Made by a program: the position numbers and the translations under genes. Shown piece after piece: positions 43,999-53,401 of a stretch of DNA of 64,000 bases. The notes under the pieces are model-generated. The model saw nothing but the letters and a program-made list of their open reading frames with translations. It made no database searches and was not told the DNA's origin. Each line of letters opens with the position of its first letter. Position 1 is the first letter of the stretch. Source of the stretch: Mycobacterium scrofulaceum (GTDB lineage: Bacteria > Actinomycetota > Actinomycetes > Mycobacteriales > Mycobacteriaceae); assembly GCF_002086735.1 (NCBI RefSeq), contig NZ_MVIJ01000033.1:1-64000 (forward strand), read 5' to 3'.

Positions 43999-44811
43999 CT
44001 ACATCTTGGTGGACCGGGCCATCACGAAGCTGTACAGGCCGTAGGTGATGATCCCGGCGGCGGCGGCGATCAGCAGCGCGGCGCCGTAGGGCTGAGCCCC
44101 GAGCGTCTTGAGCGCGCCGTCGAGACCGGTCGCCTTCTTCGGTTCGGAGCGGCAGGCCGCGACGATCACCAGGGCACCCGTCAGGGCGATCACGACGCCC
44201 TTCCCGATGTATCCGGCCACGCCGACCCGCCGCACCAGGTCACCCGACTCCCCCTTGAGATCGTCGACGAAGTTGCGGCTGGCCCCCTTGTAGATGTGGT
44301 AGCCACCGACCGCGACGATGACCACCCCGCCGGCGACGAGCGCGACGGTGCCGCCGGTCGTCGCCATCAGGCGCGCGCTGATACTCGAATTCTGTTGATC
44401 GGCAGGCCTTCCCGCGCCCCGGGCGAACCCGAACGCGGAGTACGCGAAGGCCAGGTAGACCGCCGCCAGTCCCAGCGCCTTCGCCCGCGACGACGCGTCC
44501 GACGACGAGCCCGTCGAGTCGCGGTCGCATGACCGGCCGAGGGCGGTCTCGACCAGCCGCCACAGGCCCATCGCCAACAGGGCGCCCGCGGCGATCCAGA
44601 GCGCGAGCGGGCCGCCCGGTTTGGCCGCCAGGGTGGCCAGTGCGCCGGTCTGGTCGGCCGTGCCGCCGTCGCCGCAGGCGACGCGGATGGCCAGGTAGCC
44701 GACGATCAGGTGCAGCACCCCGTTGACGACGTAGCCGACGCGGGCCAGCCGTTCGAAGACGCCGTTCTGGGCCAATTCGGCCGCGGTGCCAGGCGACACG
44801 ATGTCCGACAT
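43999..44811 (-). CDS. DUF1206 membrane protein
   Basis: A 270-residue protein with six membrane helices arranged as three repeated pairs (about 25-90, 110-175 and 200-265). Each pair carries a similar GYxxxGxxxxxxG start (RVGYVVNGVLHLIVG, AAVYLAFAYSAFG, VAGYIGKGVVIALTG). This three-fold repeat is the DUF1206 layout. No enzymatic function is established. It begins 16 bp after the ppc stop on the same strand and is probably cotranscribed with it. Neither it nor ppc has a counterpart at this position in M. tuberculosis. Confidence 0.85.
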   Translation of the reverse strand: MSDIVSPGTAAELAQNGVFERLARVGYVVNGVLHLIVGYLAIRVACGDGGTADQTGALATLAAKPGGPLALWIAAGALLAMGLWRLVETALGRSCDRDSTGSSSDASSRAKALGLAAVYLAFAYSAFGFARGAGRPADQQNSSISARLMATTGGTVALVAGGVVIVAVGGYHIYKGASRNFVDDLKGESGDLVRRVGVAGYIGKGVVIALTGALVIVAACRSEPKKATGLDGALKTLGAQPYGAALLIAAAAGIITYGLYSFVMARSTKM

Positions 44812-44827
44812 GGCCTAGGTATGCCCG

Positions 44828-47635
44828 TCACCCACTGTTCCGTAACGCGCTGGCCAATCCGTTCATCGTCAGCAGGATGCCGCGCTGCACCAATTCGTCG
44901 TCGTCGCCGGAACGGTAGCGGCGCAGCAACTCCACCTGCAGGTGGTTCAGCGGCTCCAGGTAGGGGAAGCGGTTGAACACCGACCGCGCCAGCGCGGGGT
45001 TGTCGGCCAGCAGATCGTCCTGACCGGTGATGAGCTTATGCATCGCGATGGTCCGCCGGTGCTCGTCGACGATCTTGTCGAACACCCGGTCCCGCAGCTC
45101 CTCGTCCTCGACCAGTTCCGCGTACCGGGCCGCCAGGCCGAGGTCGCTCTTGGCCAGCACCTGCGCCATGTTGGACAGCACGCTGCGGAAGAACGGCCAG
45201 CGCTCGTACAGCTCGTGCAGGATTTCCACCCGCTCGTCCTCGCTCTGGGGTCCGGCGGCGATCCACTGTTCGAACGCCGTCCCGGTGCCGTACCAGCCGG
45301 GCAGCATGACGCGGGATTGGCTCCACGCCAGCACCCAGGGGATGGCACGCAGGTCCGAGATCGACGACGTGGGTTTGCGCGACGTCGGGCGGCTGCCGAT
45401 GTTGAGCGAACCGATTTCGCTGACCGGCGTGGAGGCCATGAAGTACTCGACGAAACCCGGTGTGTCGTGCACCAATTCGGCGTAGGCGCGCTGCGCCAGG
45501 GTGGCCACCTCGTCGAGCACCGCGTAGGCCGGTTCGGCGGCGTCGCCCAGCCCCTCCACATCGAGCAGCGTCGACTCCAGCGTGGCCGCCACCAAGCTCT
45601 CCAGGTTGCGCCGGGCCGCCTGCGGCTCTGCGTACTTGGCGGCGATCACCTCGCCCTGCTCGGTGAGCCGCAGCGAGCCGTTCACCGCGCCCGGCGGTTG
45701 CGCCAGGATGGCCTGATAGCTGGGCCCACCCCCGCGGCCGACGGTCCCGCCGCGACCGTGGAAGAGCCGCAACCGGATTCCGGTCCTGCGGGCCACCTCG
45801 ACCAGGGCGAGTTCGGCGCGGTAGACCGCCCAGCTCGACGCCAGGTAACCGCCGTCCTTGTTCGAGTCGGAGTAGCCGAGCATCACCTCCTGCCGGCCGC
45901 CCTGCGCGTCGGCTACCGCCCGGTACAGCGGCAGCTCCAGCATCGCCTCCAGGATGGCCGCGCCGTTGTGCAGATCGTCGATCGTCTCGAACAGCGGCGA
46001 GATGGCCACCGGGCAGTACGGTTGCGGCCCCGAGGCATCCAGCAGCCCGCCCTCTTTGAGCAGGATCGCCACCTCCAGGACGTCGGACACCGAGCGGCAC
46101 ATGGAGATGACGTAGTTCGGTACGGCGGCCGGTCCGTACCGCCCGACGGCGTCCGCGGCCGCGCCGACGACCTCGAGTTCCTTGCGGGCCAGGTCGGTCA
46201 GTTGGGAGCGATCACCGACCAGGGGGCGGCGGGTGGCCAGCTCGCCCGCCAGCAGCGCGACGCGCTCGTCCTCGGGCAGCGAGGCGTAGTCCGGGTGCAC
46301 CCCGGCCCACGCCAGCAGCTCCCCCACCACCTCTTCGTGCACGTCGGAGTTCTGCCGCATGTCCAGACCGCACAGGTGAAACCCGAAGACGCTCACGCCT
46401 TCTCGCAGCAGGGCCAGGCGGTCGTCGGCCAGCAGCGCGCTGCCATGGGCGCGCAGCGACTCGTCGATCGTGTCCAGGTCCGCCCGCAGTTCGGCCGGGG
46501 CGGAATAGGGCGCCAGGCCGAGGTCCAGCTCGTGTTGCGGGCGGCGGTCCAGGATCTCGGCGCCCGTCGCGGTGAGCCGGGCGCGGATCACCCGCACCGC
46601 CCGCCGGTACGGCTCGTCGGCGCGCGCCTTCTCGCCGCAGCCCTCGGCCAGGTCCGCCAACGCGGGCGTGACGGCGACCAGCCTTGCCGACATCGACAGG
46701 TCCTGCTCGAGCGCGGTCAGTTCGGCCAGGTAATGCGACAACGCGGTGAAAGCGGCGCTGCCGGTGGCCTGGCGCACCACGTCGCCCGTCACGTTCGGAT
46801 TGCCGTCCCGGTCACCGCCGATCCAGGAACCGGGCGCCACGATCGGCGCCGCGAGCAGGCCGGTGTCGGGCCAGCGCGCCCGCAGCGCGTCGCGGACCTC
46901 GGCGTTGACCTGCGGGATGACCTGGAAGAACGCGGCGGCGTAGTAGCGCAGCCCCACCTCGATCTCGTCGGTGATCTGCAGCCGGGACAGCCGGATCAGC
47001 GCCGTCTGCCACAGGGTGAGGACCTGGCGGCGCAACTCGCGCTCGATGTCGCGGCCGTCGTCGGTCTCGGTGTGCCCCTCCGCATGCAACCGCATCAGCT
47101 GGGTGATCCGGTGCTGGGTGACGAACACGGTGCGCCGGCGGGTTTCGGTGGGGTGGGCGGTGATCACCGGTGAGATCAGGGCACCGCGCAGCGCATCGGC
47201 CACCGTGGCCGAATCGAGTTCGGCGCCATCGAGTTTCGCGTAGGTTGCGGCCAGGCTGCTGTCCTGCGGCGGCTCGCCCGCCGCGACGTGAATCGCGCGG
47301 CGGCGCTCGCGGTGGATGTCCTCGGCCACGTTGGCCAGCAGCGCGAAGTGGCTGAACGCGCGGATGACCGGGATCGCACGGTGGATGTCGATGCCATCGA
47401 ACATCCGCGCCAGCTCGGCCCGGTCGATCTCGGAGCGGCGCACCCGGAACGACTCCACCCGGGCGCGCTCGACCAGATCGAAGACCTCGTTCCCGTTCTG
47501 CTCGCGCACGGTGTCGCCCAGAATGGCGCCCAGCAGCCTGATGTCGGCACGCATCGGCTCGGTGGCCTCGCGACCGACCAGCGTCCGTTGCACGGCGCCG
47601 ATCGGTTCCAGCGCGATGTCGGAAACGTCAACCAT
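44828..47635 (-). CDS. ppc: Phosphoenolpyruvate carboxylase
   Basis: A 935-residue enzyme that fixes bicarbonate onto PEP to make oxaloacetate and refill the TCA cycle. Catalytic signatures are complete: AHPTETRRRT (about 160-169), GYSDSNKDGGYLASSWAVY (about 586-604) and LRLFHGRGGTVGRGGGP (about 620-636). The C-terminus ends NGLASALRNSG, with the usual terminal Gly. M. tuberculosis lacks ppc and relies on PEP carboxykinase and pyruvate carboxylase, while several other mycobacteria keep it beside secG. It lies 45 bp after secG; a short hairpin sits in that gap. Confidence 0.98.
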   Translation of the reverse strand: MVDVSDIALEPIGAVQRTLVGREATEPMRADIRLLGAILGDTVREQNGNEVFDLVERARVESFRVRRSEIDRAELARMFDGIDIHRAIPVIRAFSHFALLANVAEDIHRERRRAIHVAAGEPPQDSSLAATYAKLDGAELDSATVADALRGALISPVITAHPTETRRRTVFVTQHRITQLMRLHAEGHTETDDGRDIERELRRQVLTLWQTALIRLSRLQITDEIEVGLRYYAAAFFQVIPQVNAEVRDALRARWPDTGLLAAPIVAPGSWIGGDRDGNPNVTGDVVRQATGSAAFTALSHYLAELTALEQDLSMSARLVAVTPALADLAEGCGEKARADEPYRRAVRVIRARLTATGAEILDRRPQHELDLGLAPYSAPAELRADLDTIDESLRAHGSALLADDRLALLREGVSVFGFHLCGLDMRQNSDVHEEVVGELLAWAGVHPDYASLPEDERVALLAGELATRRPLVGDRSQLTDLARKELEVVGAAADAVGRYGPAAVPNYVISMCRSVSDVLEVAILLKEGGLLDASGPQPYCPVAISPLFETIDDLHNGAAILEAMLELPLYRAVADAQGGRQEVMLGYSDSNKDGGYLASSWAVYRAELALVEVARRTGIRLRLFHGRGGTVGRGGGPSYQAILAQPPGAVNGSLRLTEQGEVIAAKYAEPQAARRNLESLVAATLESTLLDVEGLGDAAEPAYAVLDEVATLAQRAYAELVHDTPGFVEYFMASTPVSEIGSLNIGSRPTSRKPTSSISDLRAIPWVLAWSQSRVMLPGWYGTGTAFEQWIAAGPQSEDERVEILHELYERWPFFRSVLSNMAQVLAKSDLGLAARYAELVEDEELRDRVFDKIVDEHRRTIAMHKLITGQDDLLADNPALARSVFNRFPYLEPLNHLQVELLRRYRSGDDDELVQRGILLTMNGLASALRNSG

Positions 47636-47650
47636 GTGTCCCAGTATCGG

Positions 47651-47668
47651 TGCGGATCACGTGGTCCG
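47651..47668. terminator. Hairpin between secG and ppc
   Basis: GCGGATCACGTGGTCCGC pairs GCGGA with TCCGC around a central CACGTG-containing loop. It lies between the secG stop and the ppc ATG and could limit read-through from secG. Support is structural only. Confidence 0.3.
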
Positions 47669-47680
47669 CCCGCCGACGCG

Positions 47681-47914
47681 TCACCGGTATTTGATCAGCA
47701 GGGCCACTCCGATGATGGAGACCAGCCAGATGCCGGTGATGAACAGCGTCAACCGGTCCAGGTTCTTCTCCACCACCGTCGAGCCGGAAAGGCTGGACTG
47801 CACACCGCCGCCGAACAGCGTCGACAGGCCGCCACCCTTGGCGCGGTGCAGCAGCACCAGCAACACCACCAGCACGCTGGTGACCACGAGGGTGATCTGC
47901 AGGGCCAATTCCAT
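47681..47914 (-). CDS. secG: Preprotein translocase subunit SecG
   Basis: A 77-residue membrane protein with two helices (about 3-24 and 53-73) joined by the SecG loop HRAKGGGLSTLFGGGVQSSLSGSTVVEKNLDR. It is the small accessory subunit of the SecYEG channel. Position between the triose phosphate genes and ppc matches other mycobacteria (Rv1440). It is transcribed away from the PAS-ANTAR gene across a 186-bp gap that must hold both promoters. Confidence 0.95.
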   Translation of the reverse strand: MELALQITLVVTSVLVVLLVLLHRAKGGGLSTLFGGGVQSSLSGSTVVEKNLDRLTLFITGIWLVSIIGVALLIKYR

Positions 47915-47981
47915 GACAGGCAGTTTACCGGGTGCCGATCGCCGCGACGCGGTGCCATCCCTTGGCCCCGGGGGCGTGTGT

Positions 47982-48100
47982 TAGGGTCAGCAGTGAGATG
48001 CTCGGCCGAGCCGTGAAGCGCCTGGCATCGAGCGATTCCTCGCTACAGTCGCTATTGAATTTGCGCACAGTTGCTACGTGCCCGGCACGGGGACGTGGCG
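47982..48100 (+). promoter_or_regulatory. Promoter and structured leader of the PAS-ANTAR gene
   Basis: TAGGGT at 47982-47987 fits a -10 element. From there to the ATG are about 110 bases with two compact hairpins: GCTCGGCCGAGC (48000-48011) and AGCGATTCCTCGCT (48031-48044). A long, folded 5' leader is unusual in this window. Neither loop has the hexaloop with A1 and G4 known from ANTAR target RNAs, so autoregulation is only a suggestion. Confidence 0.35.
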
Positions 48101-48787
48101 ATGGTAACCAATTTTGAAGATCTGAACGGCGAAGACCCGGTCGCGCAGGCGTTGGTGGGTGGCGCACCGCAGCGCATGGGGATATTTCGCTTCCACTTCG
48201 AGGACGAGCGCTGGGAGTGGTGCGACCAGGTGGCACGGTTGCACGGCTACGAACCGGGCACCGTGACCCCGACGACCGAATTGGTGCTCGCGCACAAACA
48301 TCCCGACGACCGTAACCAGATCGCCGCGTCCCTCGACGACATCCGGCGCAACCACGGGGCGTTCAGCACCCGTCATCGCATCGTCGACGTCCAGGGCAAC
48401 ATCCACCAGGTGGTCGTCGTCGCCAACCAGCTGCTCGATGCGGCGGGCGAAGTCGTTGGCACCGAGGGCTTTTACGTCGACGTGACGCCGTTGGACCACG
48501 AGCAGCAGCAGGCGCTGAACGCCGAGGTGGAGAAGTTCAGCAAGAACCGAGCCGTCATCGAACGGGCCAAGGGCATGTTGATGGTGATCTACGCGATCGA
48601 CGAGTCGACGGCGTTCGTCCTGCTGAAATGGCGATCCCAGGAAAGCAACGTCAAGCTGCGCCCGCTCGCGCGACAGATCGTCAGCGAATTCCTGGCGCTG
48701 TCACGGCGCGACATCCACCCGCTCCGGTCCGCGTACGACGACATCCTCCTGACCGCCCATCTGCGGATCGGCCCGCGCCGCGGCTGA
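48101..48787 (+). CDS. PAS-ANTAR domain regulator
   Basis: A 228-residue cytosolic signalling protein. A PAS domain (about 25-130, with WEWCDQVARLHGYEPGTVTPTTELVLAHKHPDD) probably senses a ligand or redox state. A C-terminal ANTAR domain (about 148-205) is marked by SKNRAVIERAKGMLMVIYAIDESTAFVLLKWRSQESNVKLR. ANTAR domains bind paired RNA hairpins and stop transcription termination. The ATG at 48101 lies where homology to PAS begins; ten more codons upstream are open. No counterpart lies here in M. tuberculosis. It converges on tpiA with a 4-bp gap; targets are unknown. Confidence 0.88.
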   Translation: MVTNFEDLNGEDPVAQALVGGAPQRMGIFRFHFEDERWEWCDQVARLHGYEPGTVTPTTELVLAHKHPDDRNQIAASLDDIRRNHGAFSTRHRIVDVQGNIHQVVVVANQLLDAAGEVVGTEGFYVDVTPLDHEQQQALNAEVEKFSKNRAVIERAKGMLMVIYAIDESTAFVLLKWRSQESNVKLRPLARQIVSEFLALSRRDIHPLRSAYDDILLTAHLRIGPRRG

Positions 48788-48791
48788 AGCC

Positions 48792-49573
<782 letters not shown>

Positions 49574-49577
<4 letters not shown>

Positions 49578-50812
49578 GCGTCTCCTCCACCTGGTTGCGG
49601 CTCGCCGAGCACCTCGATGCCCGGCAGCGTCTTGCCTTCGAGGTATTCCAGCGACGCGCCGCCGCCGGTGGAGATGTGCGAGAAGTCGCCCTCCGGGATG
49701 CCCAGCGCACGCACCGCCGCCGCGGAGTCACCGCCGCCCACCACGCTGAACGCGCCCTTGCCGGTCGCCGCGGCGATGGCTTCGGCCACACCCCGGGTGC
49801 CGGCGGCGAACGCCGGGAACTCGAACACGCCCATCGGGCCGTTCCAGAACACCGTGCCGGCGTTGGACAGCAGCGCCCCGAAACGCTTGACCGATTCCGG
49901 ACCGATGTCCAGGCCGATCATGTCGTCCGGGATGGCGTCGGCGGCCACCGTCCGCGGCGGCGAGTCGGCGGCGAACCGCTCGGCCACCACGACGTCCTTC
50001 GGCAGCCGCAGCACGTCGACGTAGGTGTCCAGCAGCCGGCGGCAGGTGTCGACCATCTCTTCTTCGAGCAGCGATTTACCCACCGAAAAGCCTTGCGCGG
50101 CAAGGAAAGTGAAGCACATCCCGCCGCCGATCACGATGCTGTCGGCCTTGGTGGCCAGCGATTCGATGACTCCGAGCTTGTCGGACACCTTCGACCCGCC
50201 GAGCACCACCGCGTAGGGACGGGTGGTCGAGCTGGTCAACTGCTCGAGCACCCGGATCTCGTCGGCCACCAGCGTGCCGGCGTAGTGCGGCAGCAGCGTG
50301 GCCACGTCGTAGACCGAGGCCTGCTTGCGGTGCACCACCCCGAAGCCGTCGGAGACGAAAGCCCCTCCGGGCGAGACCAATTCGGCCAATTGGCGGGCAA
50401 GCGCGAGCCGCTCGCCGTCGTCCTTGCTGGTTTCCCGCGAATCGAACCGGATGTTCTCCAGCAGCAGGACGTCGCCGTCGGTGAGGCCCTCGGCGCGGGC
50501 CAGCGCGTCGCCGCCGACGACGTCACCGGCCAGCTGCACGTGCCGGCCCAGCTGCTCACCGAGCGCGGCGGCGACCGGCGCCAGCGACAGCTTCGGGTCG
50601 GGCCCGTTCTTCGGCCGGCCGAGATGGGCGCTGACCACCACCTTGGCGCCGGCGTCGACGAGCGCCTGCAACGTCGGCACCGATGCGGTGATCCGCCCCG
50701 GGTCGGTGATGACACCTTCCTCGTCGAGCGGGACGTTCAGGTCGCAGCGCACCAGCACGCTCCGTCCCGAAACCCCTTCGGCCAGCAGGTCTTTGAGAGT
50801 TTGAACTGTCAC
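49574..50812 (-). CDS. pgk: Phosphoglycerate kinase
   Basis: A 412-residue glycolytic kinase that makes ATP from 1,3-bisphosphoglycerate. The N-terminal substrate domain has VLVRCDLNVPLDEEG (about 20-34) and SAHLGRPKNG; the nucleotide domain has VLGGSKVSDKLGVI and the end motif GGGDSAAAVRALG (about 371-383). The start is a GTG or ATG-type codon 13 bp after the gap stop, and the end overlaps tpiA (ATGA). Corresponds to Rv1437. Confidence 0.98.
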
Positions 50813-50825
50813 GACTGCCTTGGGC

Positions 50826-51845
<1,020 letters not shown>

Positions 51846-51979
51846 TTGATCTCTCCCTGTCTTGGCGATGTCTTTACTGAGCCTGCTGATTACGCGCTCG
51901 TGGTCAGCCTAGATCAGCAACCTGCGCCGTTGCCGCCCCGGTTCCCGCCAGCGCTGGTGACGTCAGCGACGCGGCTTGC

Positions 51980-53401
51980 TCAGCCGCCCTTCTTCAGCCG
52001 CCTGAGCGCCGACTCGGCGGCGTGGTAACCGCACAGGCCGTGGATGCCCGCCCCCGGCGGGGTGGACTGCGAGCACAGGTAGACGCCCGGCACGCCGATC
52101 GCGTAGGGATCGACGGCGATGCGGGGGCGGAAGATGACCTGCAGCCCGTCGTTCGCGCCGCCGATGATGTCACCGCCGATGAAGTTGGCGTTGTAGGCCT
52201 CCAGTTCGGCCGTCCCCTTGCTGACCGTCGCGACGACCCGCTCGGAGAACCCCGGCGCGAACCGCTCGATCTGCGCGACGACGGCGGCGGTGGCGTCGCC
52301 GTCGTAGCCGAACGGCACGTGCGCGTACGCCCAGATCGGGTTGACGTTGCCCGCCGAGCGGGACGGGTCGGCCAGGTACTGCTGCCCCACCAGGACGAAG
52401 GGGCGGTCGACCATCTTGCCCTGCGCGCGTTGGCGTTCGGTGTCCGCCATCTCGGCGAACGTGCCGCCGAGGTGCACGGTGCCGGCCCGGGCGCAGTCGG
52501 GGTTCGTCCACGGGATGTCGCCCTCGATCGCGAAGTCGACCTTGAACGCCGACGAGCCCTCGCGGTAGCGGCGATAGGACCGCGCGATCCGGCCCGGCAT
52601 CGCGTCGCCGTAGAGGGCCAGCACCGCGGCCGGGCTGAGGTCGAGCATGACGATGTCGGCGTCCGGGATGTCTTTGCGGGCGGCGACCCGCACCCCGGTG
52701 GTGACGGTGCCGCCGCACTCGGTCAGGGCGGCCGACAGCGCCCGACTGATCGAGCCGGATCCCCCTTGCGCGACGGGCCAGCCGTAGCGGTGCCCGCTGG
52801 CCAGGATCATCAACCCCAGGGAGGCGGTGAGCGGCCGGTCCAGCCGGGTGAAGATGTGCGCGGCGGCGCCGCCGAACAACGCGCGCGCCTGCTCGGTCCG
52901 AAACCAGCGGGCCATGGTGGTGGCCGGCAGCACCGCCCGCGGACCGAAGGAGGCCAGGCGAACCGGGTGCCGCGGGATGCCCAGCACCGGGCCCATCAGA
53001 TCCTCGGCCAGCTCGTCGAATCCCGCCGCCAGGTCCCCGATCGCCCGCCGCCACCGGGTGCCGTCGGAACCCATCCGGGCCACCGTCTCGTCGAGCGACC
53101 GGTAGAGCACTCCGGCGCTGCCGTCGTCGAGCGGGTGCGCGCAGTCGACCTCGGGCCACTTCCACTGCAGGCCATGCCGTTGCAGGTCGATCTGCTTCCA
53201 CAGCGGCGAACCGACGCCCAAGGGATGGAAGGCCGAGCAGTGGTCGTGGATGACCCCGGGCACCGTCAGTTCGCCCGAGCGAGCTCCCCCGCCGACGGTG
53301 TCGCGGGCCTCGAGCACCTGCACGTCGACGCCGTTGCGGGCCAGGTGAATGGCCGCCGCCAGGCCGTTGGGGCCGGCGCCGACCACCACGGCCCTGGTCA
53401 T
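51980..53401 (-). CDS. FAD-dependent oxidoreductase, CrtI/phytoene-desaturase-like (Rv1432-like)
   Basis: A 473-residue flavoprotein with the dinucleotide motif VVVGAGPNGLAAAIHLARNG (about 5-24), followed by VLEARDTVGGGARSGEL, and the C-terminal FAD closure PGAGIHGLCGYHAAESALRRL (about 449-469). This layout is shared by carotenoid desaturases, retinol saturases and related NAD(P)/FAD oxidoreductases. No carotenoid genes lie nearby, so the substrate is unknown. Its start overlaps the DUF3556 gene by four bases (ATGA), so the two may act together. Same length as Rv1432. Confidence 0.88.
   Translation of the reverse strand: MTRAVVVGAGPNGLAAAIHLARNGVDVQVLEARDTVGGGARSGELTVPGVIHDHCSAFHPLGVGSPLWKQIDLQRHGLQWKWPEVDCAHPLDDGSAGVLYRSLDETVARMGSDGTRWRRAIGDLAAGFDELAEDLMGPVLGIPRHPVRLASFGPRAVLPATTMARWFRTEQARALFGGAAAHIFTRLDRPLTASLGLMILASGHRYGWPVAQGGSGSISRALSAALTECGGTVTTGVRVAARKDIPDADIVMLDLSPAAVLALYGDAMPGRIARSYRRYREGSSAFKVDFAIEGDIPWTNPDCARAGTVHLGGTFAEMADTERQRAQGKMVDRPFVLVGQQYLADPSRSAGNVNPIWAYAHVPFGYDGDATAAVVAQIERFAPGFSERVVATVSKGTAELEAYNANFIGGDIIGGANDGLQVIFRPRIAVDPYAIGVPGVYLCSQSTPPGAGIHGLCGYHAAESALRRLKKGG

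Noticed and set aside
44942..47173. A 743-codon open frame opposite ppc
   Set aside because: It is antisense to an intact PEP carboxylase and shows no domain; its length reflects the scarcity of stops in GC-rich DNA.
48000..48044. Paired-hexaloop ANTAR target in the leader of the PAS-ANTAR gene
   Set aside because: The hairpins have loops of the wrong size or lack A at position 1 with G at position 4, so the known motif is not met; kept only as a structured leader.
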